Positions 8,049 to 15,814 of a DNA stretch of 64,000 nucleotides are shown in pieces (position 1 is the stretch's first letter; every line of letters begins with the position of its first letter). The position numbers and the translations under genes are program-made. Below the pieces are notes generated by a model that worked only from the letters and a program-made list of their open reading frames with translations, was not told the origin of the DNA and did no database searches. The DNA is taken from assembly GCA_050289805.1 (NCBI GenBank), contig JBNKGL010000006.1:140971-204970 (forward strand), written 5' to 3'. Source of the DNA: JAUILA01 sp050289805 (lineage in GTDB: Bacteria; Bacteroidota; Bacteroidia; Cytophagales; Cyclobacteriaceae).

Positions 8049-10175
8049 ATGAAAGCTGCTCAACGAATCATTTGCTCGTTACTTATTCTGTGTTCAGTGT
8101 ACCAGGTTCCGGCCTATAGCCAGGATGAGGATTCCTGGGAAATTCGAAACGAAATGATACCGATGCGTGATGGCGTACGGCTTTTTACCAAGATCTACAT
8201 ACCTGTGAACAGGCAGGGGGATCTGCCGATTTTGATCCTGCGAACACCTTATGGGATTGGTTCAGAAGGTGATTTTAATGGTGAATTAAACTCCGGAGGC
8301 ACCTTTCAAAACCTGGTTGATGACGGGTACATTTTTGTTTTCCAGGATACGCGCGGCAAATACGGTTCTGAGGGAGAATTTGTAATGATCCGGCCATTGG
8401 CATCGGGAAAGGATGGGATCGATGAGGGTACTGATGCCTTTGATACCATTGAATGGCTGATTAAAAATATTCCAGGTAATAACGGGAAGGCGGGAATCTT
8501 TGGAATATCCTATGATGGATGGCTAACGGTAATGGCGGCATTGAAACCTCATCCGGCGCTGAAAGCGGTTTCACCCCAGGCATCACCGGCAGATATGTTT
8601 CTGATGGACGATTTTTCACACAAGGGTGCGTTCCGTTTATCACCGACTTTCGGATATACGTACCTGGTAGCGACATCATCTACGTCTACGCCCTTTCCCT
8701 TTGATCAGAAAGATACCTATGAGTGGTATCTTGATCTCGGACCGATAAAGAATGCCGCAAGCTACCTTGCGGGTGCGGAGGAAGGCTGGGTTGATTTCGA
8801 AAATCATCCCAATTATGACGAATTCTGGCAGCGGCAGAATGTGCTCAACTATATGGATAAGGTGATGGTACCAACGCTTAATGTAGTCGGCTGGTGGGAT
8901 GCGGAGGACTTTTATGGATCGATGGAGATTTATGAGACATGGGAAAAGAACGATACTGAAAATATTAATTTCCTTGCTGCCGGTCCGTGGAGGCATGGAA
9001 ACTGGTGGGGCAGGGGAGATGAACTTGGGCCGTTGAGTTTTTCGCCTGATCCCAGTGCCTATTACCGTAAACATATTGAAGCTCCTTTTTTCAGGTATTT
9101 CCTGAAGGGTGATGGTGACGGGGACTTTCCAAATGCCTGGGTATTTGAAACAGGCGCAGACGCCTGGCGGGAATATGAGGACTGGCCTGCGACCGGGATT
9201 AGTGAGGAACGAAATCTGTATTTGCACGCCAATCGTCAATTGTCCTTTGCGGCTCCCGTTGCGCAGGGTGAATCTTTCACGTCCTATATTTCCGATCCTG
9301 CAAACCCCGTTCCGTATGCCCCGCGCCCCATACCGGGATTTTGGCAGGGTGCACTTGGCAAGTGGGGCTGGAAATTGAGCGATCAGCGTTTTGTACAATA
9401 CAGACCTGATGTTCTGCACTTTGAAACAGCTCCCCTAGAGGAAGATGTGGTGATCAGCGGTGAGATAGTGGCCAATTTGTTTGCTTCAACTACCGGAACA
9501 GATGCCGACTGGGTGGTAAAGCTGATCGATGTGTATCCGGAAGAATATCCGGAAAACCCGAAAATGGGTGGCTATCAACTCATGATCGCCGATGAGGTGC
9601 TCAGGGGCAGATTCCGGGAAGGGTTTGAAGAAGGAAAGGCAATTCCTCCAAATGAAGTCCTGCCCTATACCATCGAACTTAACAACCGTCATCACAGGTT
9701 TCGAAAGGGGCACAGGATCATGGTGCAAATCCAGAGCACCTGGTTTCCACTCATCGACCGCAACCCGCAAACCTTTGTAAATATTTATCAGGCAGGGGAA
9801 GAGGATTATCAGCCGGCAACGCATCGCATTTACCATAGCGCTCAGTATCCTACACATATTTCATTTCCGGTTTTACGTAGTCCGGAACCCATTGTCTATA
9901 CGTTGAGTGACGCATCAAAATACTCGGGAGCCTATGTTAATGACCGGCTGGGCGAAATGCTGATTACACTGGAAGGGGACACTCTCAAGCTATTTCTTGA
10001 GGAGGAATTCCTGGCGGATCTGATCTATGTGAAGGGTAACATATTCAATGCCATCATTGATGGCGGCCGCTACCGTGTCATTTTCGAGGAGCAGGATAAT
10101 ACGGTCGGGGAATTCCGGATCATGGTTTCAGATGTGGATGCCAATGCCGAGGATTTTACATTCACCAGGCAGTGA
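8049..10175 (+). CDS. CocE/NonD family alpha/beta hydrolase (S15-type acylase), exported
   Basis: An exported hydrolase of about 708 residues. A signal peptide (MKAAQRIICSLLILCSV) supports the ATG at 8049 over the one at 8004. The alpha/beta fold carries a complete triad: nucleophile Ser154 in GISYDGW, Asp284 in GWWDAEDF and His316 in GPWRHG. A beta jelly-roll typical of X-Pro dipeptidyl-peptidase/CocE proteins covers about residues 420-630. The last 90 residues form an extra beta-rich module (YSGAYVNDRLGEMLITLEG) resembling the DUF3471-type lipocalin-like tails of serine hydrolases. Likely substrates are acylated small molecules or peptides in the periplasm. The exact specificity is unknown. 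A DUF6090 gene follows 28 bases later. Confidence 0.9.
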   Translation: MKAAQRIICSLLILCSVYQVPAYSQDEDSWEIRNEMIPMRDGVRLFTKIYIPVNRQGDLPILILRTPYGIGSEGDFNGELNSGGTFQNLVDDGYIFVFQDTRGKYGSEGEFVMIRPLASGKDGIDEGTDAFDTIEWLIKNIPGNNGKAGIFGISYDGWLTVMAALKPHPALKAVSPQASPADMFLMDDFSHKGAFRLSPTFGYTYLVATSSTSTPFPFDQKDTYEWYLDLGPIKNAASYLAGAEEGWVDFENHPNYDEFWQRQNVLNYMDKVMVPTLNVVGWWDAEDFYGSMEIYETWEKNDTENINFLAAGPWRHGNWWGRGDELGPLSFSPDPSAYYRKHIEAPFFRYFLKGDGDGDFPNAWVFETGADAWREYEDWPATGISEERNLYLHANRQLSFAAPVAQGESFTSYISDPANPVPYAPRPIPGFWQGALGKWGWKLSDQRFVQYRPDVLHFETAPLEEDVVISGEIVANLFASTTGTDADWVVKLIDVYPEEYPENPKMGGYQLMIADEVLRGRFREGFEEGKAIPPNEVLPYTIELNNRHHRFRKGHRIMVQIQSTWFPLIDRNPQTFVNIYQAGEEDYQPATHRIYHSAQYPTHISFPVLRSPEPIVYTLSDASKYSGAYVNDRLGEMLITLEGDTLKLFLEEEFLADLIYVKGNIFNAIIDGGRYRVIFEEQDNTVGEFRIMVSDVDANAEDFTFTRQ

Positions 10176-10203
10176 ATGATTTTTAAATTAACAAGAAATT
10201 AAG

Positions 10204-10959
10204 ATGTTAACATTTTTCCGTAGTCTCCGTCAGAAGCTCCTGGGTGAAAACCGGTTCAAAAATTACCTGGTATATGCACTTGGTGAAATTACCCTGGTGA
10301 TGATCGGAATATTATTGGCGGTTCAGGTCAATGACTGGGCGAGTTCCAGGAAGGACGATAAGCAGCGCGCGCAGTTACTAACCGCAGTCAAATACGAGTT
10401 TGAACAAAATCTGAGTCAGCTGAATGAAGTAATTCACTACCAGGATTATATTCTGGACGCTGCATATACCTGCATGGAGTTGATGAGGGAGAATACCTAT
10501 CCTGAGCGGGTACAGGGCGATTCGTTATTACAGAGACTGGCATATATCTGGACGTTTGATCCCCGCTACGGGGCTGTGAGGTCAGGTATTTCGTCGGGCG
10601 AGATTCACTTGATAAAAAATGATTCTTTGCTGAATCTGCTCTTCGGTTGGGAGGATGTTATAAAGGATCTGGCGGAAAATGAGGATCGTGCAGAGAAGCG
10701 TCAGATTGAGTCCCAAATGGTATTCAATGATGAGATTCGACAGGCAGGATTTATGAGAATATTTTCGCCGGGAATTAAAACCAGCCGCTTTGAATTTGAT
10801 TACAGCAGACTGTTTGATAATCCGGGATTTGAAGATTACCTGGCCTGGCGGATTGTAGATGTGGAGGACGTTAAAGATGAGCTATTATCGGTTCGGGATC
10901 ATAATATGAAGATCATTGAGCTGGTGAACAGGGAACTGGCGGATGATGGGAAGAAATGA
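10204..10959 (+). CDS. DUF6090 family single-pass membrane protein
   Basis: A 251-residue protein with the hallmark DUF6090 opening FFRSLRQKLLGENRFKNYL, one transmembrane helix (LGEITLVMIGILLAVQV) and then NDW followed by a long helical region predicted to lie in the periplasm. The family is very common in Bacteroidota and has no assigned function. The gene follows the CocE-type hydrolase by 28 bases on the same strand, so co-transcription is likely, though similar DUF6090 genes occur in many unrelated contexts. Confidence 0.88.
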   Translation: MLTFFRSLRQKLLGENRFKNYLVYALGEITLVMIGILLAVQVNDWASSRKDDKQRAQLLTAVKYEFEQNLSQLNEVIHYQDYILDAAYTCMELMRENTYPERVQGDSLLQRLAYIWTFDPRYGAVRSGISSGEIHLIKNDSLLNLLFGWEDVIKDLAENEDRAEKRQIESQMVFNDEIRQAGFMRIFSPGIKTSRFEFDYSRLFDNPGFEDYLAWRIVDVEDVKDELLSVRDHNMKIIELVNRELADDGKK

Positions 10960-11069
10960 TTTACTTAATTTGAAATCAGGAAATCACTATTTTCTCGTTT
11001 TACACATTGATTGAGGGCATAATTTCAATCAGGAATTCGTAATTTGGTGCTAAGTTAAATTGAAAAAAC

Positions 11070-11612
11070 ATGTCCAAACAGTTAGTAACTCCCAGAAGAT
11101 CTCTCACAGAAGAAACAGAAGCGCTGCTGAATAAGCAGATCATGATGGAAGGAAAGTCTTCCGCCTATTATTTATCAATGGCCTCCTGGTGTGATACCCA
11201 GGGCTATGCACGTTCAGCCCAGTTTCTTTATACCCATTCTGAAGAAGAGCGTGATCACATGCTTCGGTTGTTTAATTATGTGAACGACGCCGGCGGACAT
11301 GCACTGCAGCCTGAAATTACAGGCATCAAGCATAAATTTAAAAGCCTGCGGGAAGTTTTTGAGCTTATCCTTAAGCACGAGATAGAAGTCACCCTTTCTA
11401 TCAACAGCATAGTGGATCATTGTTTTCAGACAAAGGATTTCGCAACGTTCAACTTCCTTCAGTGGTTTGTGACCGAACAGCGTGAAGAAGAAACACTTGC
11501 CCGTCGGGCGCTCGAGCTTTTCGATATCATCGGCGAAGAAGGTGTCGGCCTTTGGACGATCGATCAGGAGATCGGTAACCTGGAAGGGGCTGAGGGAGAA
11601 GCGGAAGCGTAA
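11070..11612 (+). CDS. ftnA: Ferritin-like iron-storage protein
   Basis: A 180-residue four-helix ferritin. The diiron centre ligands are visible: Glu27 in MMEGKSSAYY, Glu60 and His63 in HSEEERDH, Glu in KHEIEVT near residue 104 and the EQREEE element near 137. These are the ferroxidase residues of bacterial ferritins. No haem-ligand Met typical of bacterioferritin is obvious. It would oxidise Fe(II) and store it in a 24-subunit shell in the cytoplasm. The C-terminal tail is acidic (LEGAEGEAEA). It is probably monocistronic and is followed by a repeat-rich intergenic region. Confidence 0.93.
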   Translation: MSKQLVTPRRSLTEETEALLNKQIMMEGKSSAYYLSMASWCDTQGYARSAQFLYTHSEEERDHMLRLFNYVNDAGGHALQPEITGIKHKFKSLREVFELILKHEIEVTLSINSIVDHCFQTKDFATFNFLQWFVTEQREEETLARRALELFDIIGEEGVGLWTIDQEIGNLEGAEGEAEA

Positions 11613-11955
11613 CTTTTTAGTCAGTAGTCAGTAGTCAGTAGTCAGCGCCAAAGGCGTCCGCCTCTGGCGGATAGTCAGTAGTGGCTCCTCATGTCATCCC
11701 CTATTGTCTGCCTTTGCTGTCGCTGGGGTTGGCCTGCCTGCAGGTAAGCAGGTAAACCTGTGGACGGTAGCAAGTGGATTGTGGCTGATACCTCTTTTTG
11801 CACGTCATCCCGAAACAAGTTCGGGACGACACCTTTCAAAGTTTCCACAGAAGGTAGTCAGTTGAAGCTTGTCCCGGAGGGACAGGATATGGGTAGCATA
11901 TTCGCGCCAATAAATTACCGTGTGCCGTAGGTACGCTATATGATTGTACAAAGTA
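11613..11955. repeat. Repeat- and palindrome-rich intergenic region
   Basis: No gene is supported in these 343 bases. The stretch holds a short tandem repeat of the unit TAGTCAG (11618-11646 and again near 11672 and 11854). It also has two adjacent small hairpins (CGCC/GGCG at 11646-11656 and TCCGCC/GGCGGA at 11657-11671), a 24-base element at 11731-11754, a near-perfect palindrome at 11804-11830 (GTCATCCCGAA / TTCGGGACGAC) and a perfect one at 11870-11884 (TGTCCC/GGGACA). This density looks like REP-type non-coding repeats rather than a degraded gene. Confidence 0.7.
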
Positions 11956-12783
11956 TCACCGGATCCCTTCCGTAAAGAAGAAAACTACATTTTTCACGAA
12001 TTCCTGGTGATTGAGATCATCCAGTGGGATATGTCCTTTATCCGGGATAATCCAAAGCTGGGAATTGGGAAGAAAATCATGAAGCTCCACAGCCGTCTTC
12101 CAGCCGGCCACCGTATCCTGGTCTCCGGAGACTACCAGCGTCTTTACCTGAATATTTTGAAGTTCATCAGGCGAGATGTGTACCTTGTAATCGGTATCGG
12201 AAGCAAAAAGTTCTGCCAATTGTGCTTCACCCCCGGGGTGGATCTCATATAAAGAATTGATATACTCAGGAGGAAGATCCTTCCAATTGAAATCACCCTG
12301 GTCCTGTTCTGCTCCGTTGAAATCATAGACTGCTCCAATCACTACCATGGCCTCGATACGTTCGGGATGACGGTTCGCCAGCTCCAGTGCCAGGATGCCG
12401 CCAAAACTCAATCCGATTATTCGTACCCGCTGAAGCCCGAGTTTATCCATGAATAACAGGATATCATCGGCTGCAGACTGGATGCTGAAATCATCGCGCA
12501 GAACACCCGAATTTCCATGTCCGTGGAGGTCCGGAACAATTACCTCATAGGTATCCTCGAAATCTGATATATAGGGCTTCCAGAATGAGCCTGACTGCGT
12601 CCAGCCATGCAGCAAAAGCAAGGGTTCTCCCGAGCCAGAAGCCTCGTAGTACAGGCTGGCATGGTCCAGACTGACCGTATCTTTTCGCACCTGAGCATTC
12701 ATGTCAATGGGTGCGAGCAGGAAGCAAAAGAGAATAAGGAATATAAATTTCCGTCGCAAAACATGGAGTTGAGTGTTCTCCAA
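11956..12783 (-). CDS. Exported alpha/beta hydrolase
   Basis: A 275-residue (or slightly shorter) hydrolase with a signal peptide ending near DMNAQ. It has the oxyanion strand LLLLHGWTQSGSFW, the nucleophile elbow GLSFGG, an acid in VVSGDQDTV and the catalytic His in PDKGHIPLDD. The best upstream start is TTG at 12783; another TTG at 12759 would give a tighter signal peptide, so the start is uncertain. It is the third gene after a Tat-exported aminotransferase and an AEC-type transporter, with a 35-base gap, so it is probably in the same transcript. Its ester or lactone substrate is unknown. Confidence 0.85.
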   Translation of the reverse strand: MENTQLHVLRRKFIFLILFCFLLAPIDMNAQVRKDTVSLDHASLYYEASGSGEPLLLLHGWTQSGSFWKPYISDFEDTYEVIVPDLHGHGNSGVLRDDFSIQSAADDILLFMDKLGLQRVRIIGLSFGGILALELANRHPERIEAMVVIGAVYDFNGAEQDQGDFNWKDLPPEYINSLYEIHPGGEAQLAELFASDTDYKVHISPDELQNIQVKTLVVSGDQDTVAGWKTAVELHDFLPNSQLWIIPDKGHIPLDDLNHQEFVKNVVFFFTEGIR

Positions 12784-12818
12784 ATCTACACTATTATCCC
12801 AATTCCCGGAAGTGCTGA

Positions 12819-13919
12819 TTATTCAGCGTACTGGTAACTGCTTGATTCGGATGTCTGAGTTGAATTTACCCTGATGGCCGAAATTCGTTTTGAAATCCAT
12901 GGGATCAATGACAGGAGCGTAAGAATTGTACCAAGTCCGATCAGGTACCAGGGGTTCAGAAAATAGCTTTCAAATGAAAAAACACCAAGAATCGTGAGTG
13001 TTGAGAAAGGCAATGAACAGGCCAATATGGAAATGGCCAGTTTAGTATCGAAAACCGGTTGATCGTCCATTTGATTAATAGCGGTCATATGTGCATACGG
13101 CCAGAAGCTGGTGGCGCTTTGCGGAAAAACCACAATGAGCAGTGCCAGTGTCGGCGACAGCTCCGGAACCAGCCCGATGATCAGGGCACTTGCCATAAAT
13201 GCAACTCCCGACCGCCACGTGAGCAGAAAGAATAACTGTTTCAATTCCCTCCATTTGATACGTACTGAAAGTCCGATGAACAGCAGGATCAGCGGCGTCA
13301 TGATCATCGATGCCCTACCGATCCCATCCTGTAGGAAAGCCGGAAAGGTGTTCAGATCCAGGCCAAACGCCACCATTACAAGCGCGACGATGATGACCAT
13401 ATTAATGGGCTCATTGATCATGGCAATCAATAGTGATTTTAATTTCCCTATCCCGGTTGATTTTTCCTCCGACATCCCATGATACCAATGAATTGCGAGG
13501 AGATAGAGCAGGATCAGGACAAAGACCTTGTTTCCCACATCCGCGAGGGCTCCCAATGCCAAACCGTCTTCACCCATGAATTCTGCCAGAAACGGAAAAC
13601 AGGACAGGCCGGGAGCCAGTGATGGTATCAGCATCATGACGGTCCGGTGTTCTTTGGAATTCGGATTAAATCCGAAAGCGGGGCCAAAATATTTGACGAG
13701 GACAAGCATCAGAATATTAAATCCGAGGGCGCCCAGCGGAAGAAACAAATACCGGCTGTCGAACTGAATGGAGAGCAGCGCGATGAATATGGTCGCGGGC
13801 AATGCGATACTGAGAATAATGATTTTCAGTCCTTTTAATTCGCGGGTATCAGAGATCTTCTTTTGAAGGAGGATCCCCAAAACAATCAGAAATATAAAAA
13901 CGAGTGATTGCTGAAACAT
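12819..13919 (-). CDS. AEC-family (auxin efflux carrier type) permease
   Basis: A 366-residue inner-membrane protein with about ten hydrophobic helices. An N-terminal repeat (LVFIFLIVLGILLQKK) and the half-repeat NEPINMVIIVALVMVAFG fit the AEC fold, in which unwound helices in each half form the substrate site. The start codon is one base after the stop of the upstream aminotransferase gene. Characterised AEC proteins export or import organic acids and similar anions (family knowledge). Coupling to an aminotransferase hints at an amino- or keto-acid. Family assignment is by pattern only. Confidence 0.7.
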   Translation of the reverse strand: MFQQSLVFIFLIVLGILLQKKISDTRELKGLKIIILSIALPATIFIALLSIQFDSRYLFLPLGALGFNILMLVLVKYFGPAFGFNPNSKEHRTVMMLIPSLAPGLSCFPFLAEFMGEDGLALGALADVGNKVFVLILLYLLAIHWYHGMSEEKSTGIGKLKSLLIAMINEPINMVIIVALVMVAFGLDLNTFPAFLQDGIGRASMIMTPLILLFIGLSVRIKWRELKQLFFLLTWRSGVAFMASALIIGLVPELSPTLALLIVVFPQSATSFWPYAHMTAINQMDDQPVFDTKLAISILACSLPFSTLTILGVFSFESYFLNPWYLIGLGTILTLLSLIPWISKRISAIRVNSTQTSESSSYQYAE

Positions 13920-13920
13920 A

Positions 13921-15108
13921 TTAGCTCAAAACCGAAGCCAGTGCTTCTGTAAACAGTTTCGCTTCATCCATGGTGCCCATGCTCACACGGCACCAGTTTT
14001 TGTCCATGAACTCAAAAGCACGAACGCCCACCTGTTTGTCGTACATATTCTTCAGAAACTCCTTGCCGTCCATGGCGATGGGAAAGATCAGGAAGCTGGT
14101 AGAGGAGGGGACAGGTTTGTAGCCCATCTGTTTTATTGCTGTAGTTACGTATTCGCGTACTTCAGCATTCTTTTGACGCGACATGCTCAGGAAGTCGGAA
14201 GCATCCATACTGGCCAGTGCTGCCGCAAGTGAGGTTTGTGTGATGCCCATTCCACCCCGGGTGATGGTCTGGATCTTTTCGATCAGTGCCGGTTGCGCCA
14301 CCATGTAGCCAACCCGCAATCCGGCCATACCATGGATCTTTGAAAAAGTCCGCGCAACGATGACATCATATCCTTCGGCAACCAGGGATACCATGCTTTG
14401 CTTTGCACCATCTTCCATGAATTCGAGATAAGCTTCATCCACGAAAACCGGTACTTTTTTAGAAACGGTTTTACAGAATTCCATGAGCTTTCCGGAGTCG
14501 GTGATCGACCCGGTGGGATTATTGGGATTACAGACATAAACAAGTTTGGTATTCTCATCTACAGCTGCGGTCATGGCGTTCAGGTCATGGCTCCAGTCGG
14601 AAGCCAACGGAACCGGTTTCCAGGTGGCGCCCACGGATTCCGCAACATGGATCAGGGACATATAGCTGGGGTCTGCAGATACGACGTTGCCCGGTTTCAT
14701 AAAGAGGACGATGCCTACTTTTTCCAGCAGATCGGACGATCCCGGTCCCATCATGATGTTTTTAGTTTCCACGTTTTCCTTCGCGGCAATTTTTTCTGTC
14801 AGCTCGCTGAGAGAGCCCCAGGCATAGCGGTTTCCCGTTGTGGCAGCGTTTTTTAATGCCTCGATGGCCTGCGGTGCCGGACCATAGGGGTTTTCGTTCG
14901 CATTTAATTTTGCCTTCAGGACCGGTCTTTCATAGACGTTGGAGGGAAGGTATTCCTTGAAAAACGGACTATGAATGATATTTCCCTGGTGATCGGTGGT
15001 TACAGAATGCCGGAAGGATTCGCCGATACTGATATGGGACATGAGTGACATGCTTCCAGCGGAAAGAAGGCCCGACTTAAGCCAGGTGCGACGTGAAATG
15101 GTCTTCAT
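13921..15108 (-). CDS. Tat-exported PLP aminotransferase, HisC-like (fold type I)
   Basis: A 395-residue class I/II aminotransferase resembling histidinol-phosphate aminotransferase. Residues 1-30 carry a twin-arginine signal (SRRTWLKSGLLSAGSMSLM), unusual for a PLP enzyme. The PLP lysine is in RTFSKIHGMAGLRVGY near residue 256, with YVCNPNNPTGS near 200 and FVDEAYLEF near 230. Tat export would move the folded, cofactor-loaded enzyme to the periplasm. HisC-like proteins with Tat signals are known from Bacteroidota annotation, but their substrate is not established. The next two genes are an AEC permease (1-base gap) and an exported alpha/beta hydrolase, suggesting a periplasmic amino-compound pathway. 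It is not part of a histidine operon. Confidence 0.88.
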   Translation of the reverse strand: MKTISRRTWLKSGLLSAGSMSLMSHISIGESFRHSVTTDHQGNIIHSPFFKEYLPSNVYERPVLKAKLNANENPYGPAPQAIEALKNAATTGNRYAWGSLSELTEKIAAKENVETKNIMMGPGSSDLLEKVGIVLFMKPGNVVSADPSYMSLIHVAESVGATWKPVPLASDWSHDLNAMTAAVDENTKLVYVCNPNNPTGSITDSGKLMEFCKTVSKKVPVFVDEAYLEFMEDGAKQSMVSLVAEGYDVIVARTFSKIHGMAGLRVGYMVAQPALIEKIQTITRGGMGITQTSLAAALASMDASDFLSMSRQKNAEVREYVTTAIKQMGYKPVPSSTSFLIFPIAMDGKEFLKNMYDKQVGVRAFEFMDKNWCRVSMGTMDEAKLFTEALASVLS

Positions 15109-15457
15109 TTTTTACTGCTTAGTGGTTGAATAATTACTCAAAATAATGCGGATATTCCACAATTAAAAGGATGGGATCTTCGGGTAAAAAGTTCGATTAG
15201 AGAGAGATAGGCCAGTTTTTTGCAATATTTTTTATTTCCGGGACACTTTCTGAAAAATTGTGATTTACACTCTTTTTGATAAGTGTAATTCTCAAATTAT
15301 TCCAATTAAAAATTTTAGAATTTTTTTCATGCGTTTGAAGTATTGCAGCTAAAAGCAAATGAGCTATTCATAAATAAAATCAACAAAAAATGGGTGAAAG
15401 TGAAACGTAATGCATTGCATTTCGTAATACATTGTACTACAAGGTATATAGAACTAT
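15109..15457. other. Divergent intergenic region, A+T-rich, with operator-like repeats at one end
   Basis: These 349 bases separate the Tat aminotransferase from the PadR gene. I see no coding sequence. The middle is A+T-rich and should contain divergent promoters. Only the 50 bases next to the PadR gene have clear structure, which is listed separately. Confidence 0.6.
15411..15446. promoter_or_regulatory. Putative PadR operator: three spaced palindromes
   Basis: TGCATTGCA (15411-15419) and TACATTGTA (15428-15436) are perfect 4+1+4 palindromes whose centres are 17 bases apart. A weaker third copy, TACAAGGTA, is at 15438-15446. The array ends 11 bases before the PadR start codon. PadR regulators commonly repress their own operons by binding such dyads (family knowledge), so autoregulation is the simplest reading. 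Confidence 0.55.
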
Positions 15458-15814
15458 ATGTTATCAAAGAACTTAACTGCTGCTTCAACGAAACCCATTA
15501 TTCTTGGAGTACTGAAACAAGGCCGGAGTTACGGGTATCTGATCATTAAAAAGATAAAGGAAATGTCTGGGGGGGATATGGAATGGTCTGATGGAATGAT
15601 TTACCCGGTATTGCACCGGCTGGAAAAGGAAAATCTGATTGTATCGGATTGGGTAATGTCGGATGACAGCCGGCCCAGAAAGTATTATGAAATCACAGAA
15701 CAAGGAAAACTCGAGCTGGAAGCTGAACGACAACAGTGGTTGAAGGTGAATGAGGTTCTCGATATGGTTTGGAAAGGTCAGATTCCAAATATGATGCCTG
15801 ATGGAGACATTTGA
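15458..15814 (+). CDS. PadR-family transcriptional regulator (module 1)
   Basis: A 118-residue winged-helix repressor. The PadR core is clear: PIILGVLKQGRSYGYLIIKKI, then SDGMIYPVLHRLEKENLI, and the wing ending RKYYEITEQGKLELE. The C-terminal dimerisation helix (QQWLKVNEVLDMVWKG) is of the normal short type. Its last 14 bases overlap the start of an 870-residue permease gene, so translation is coupled. In Bacteroidota and Acidobacteria, PadR genes are regularly fused in this way to FtsX/MacB-type permeases. An array of palindromes lies immediately upstream. Confidence 0.92.
   Translation: MLSKNLTAASTKPIILGVLKQGRSYGYLIIKKIKEMSGGDMEWSDGMIYPVLHRLEKENLIVSDWVMSDDSRPRKYYEITEQGKLELEAERQQWLKVNEVLDMVWKGQIPNMMPDGDI

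Noticed and set aside
11618..11646. CRISPR array
   Set aside because: The TAGTCAG units are 7-9 bases and directly adjacent, without unique spacers, and no cas gene is present.
13921..15108. Histidine biosynthesis hisC
   Set aside because: The Tat signal and the lack of any his genes argue against a housekeeping role, so no symbol was given.
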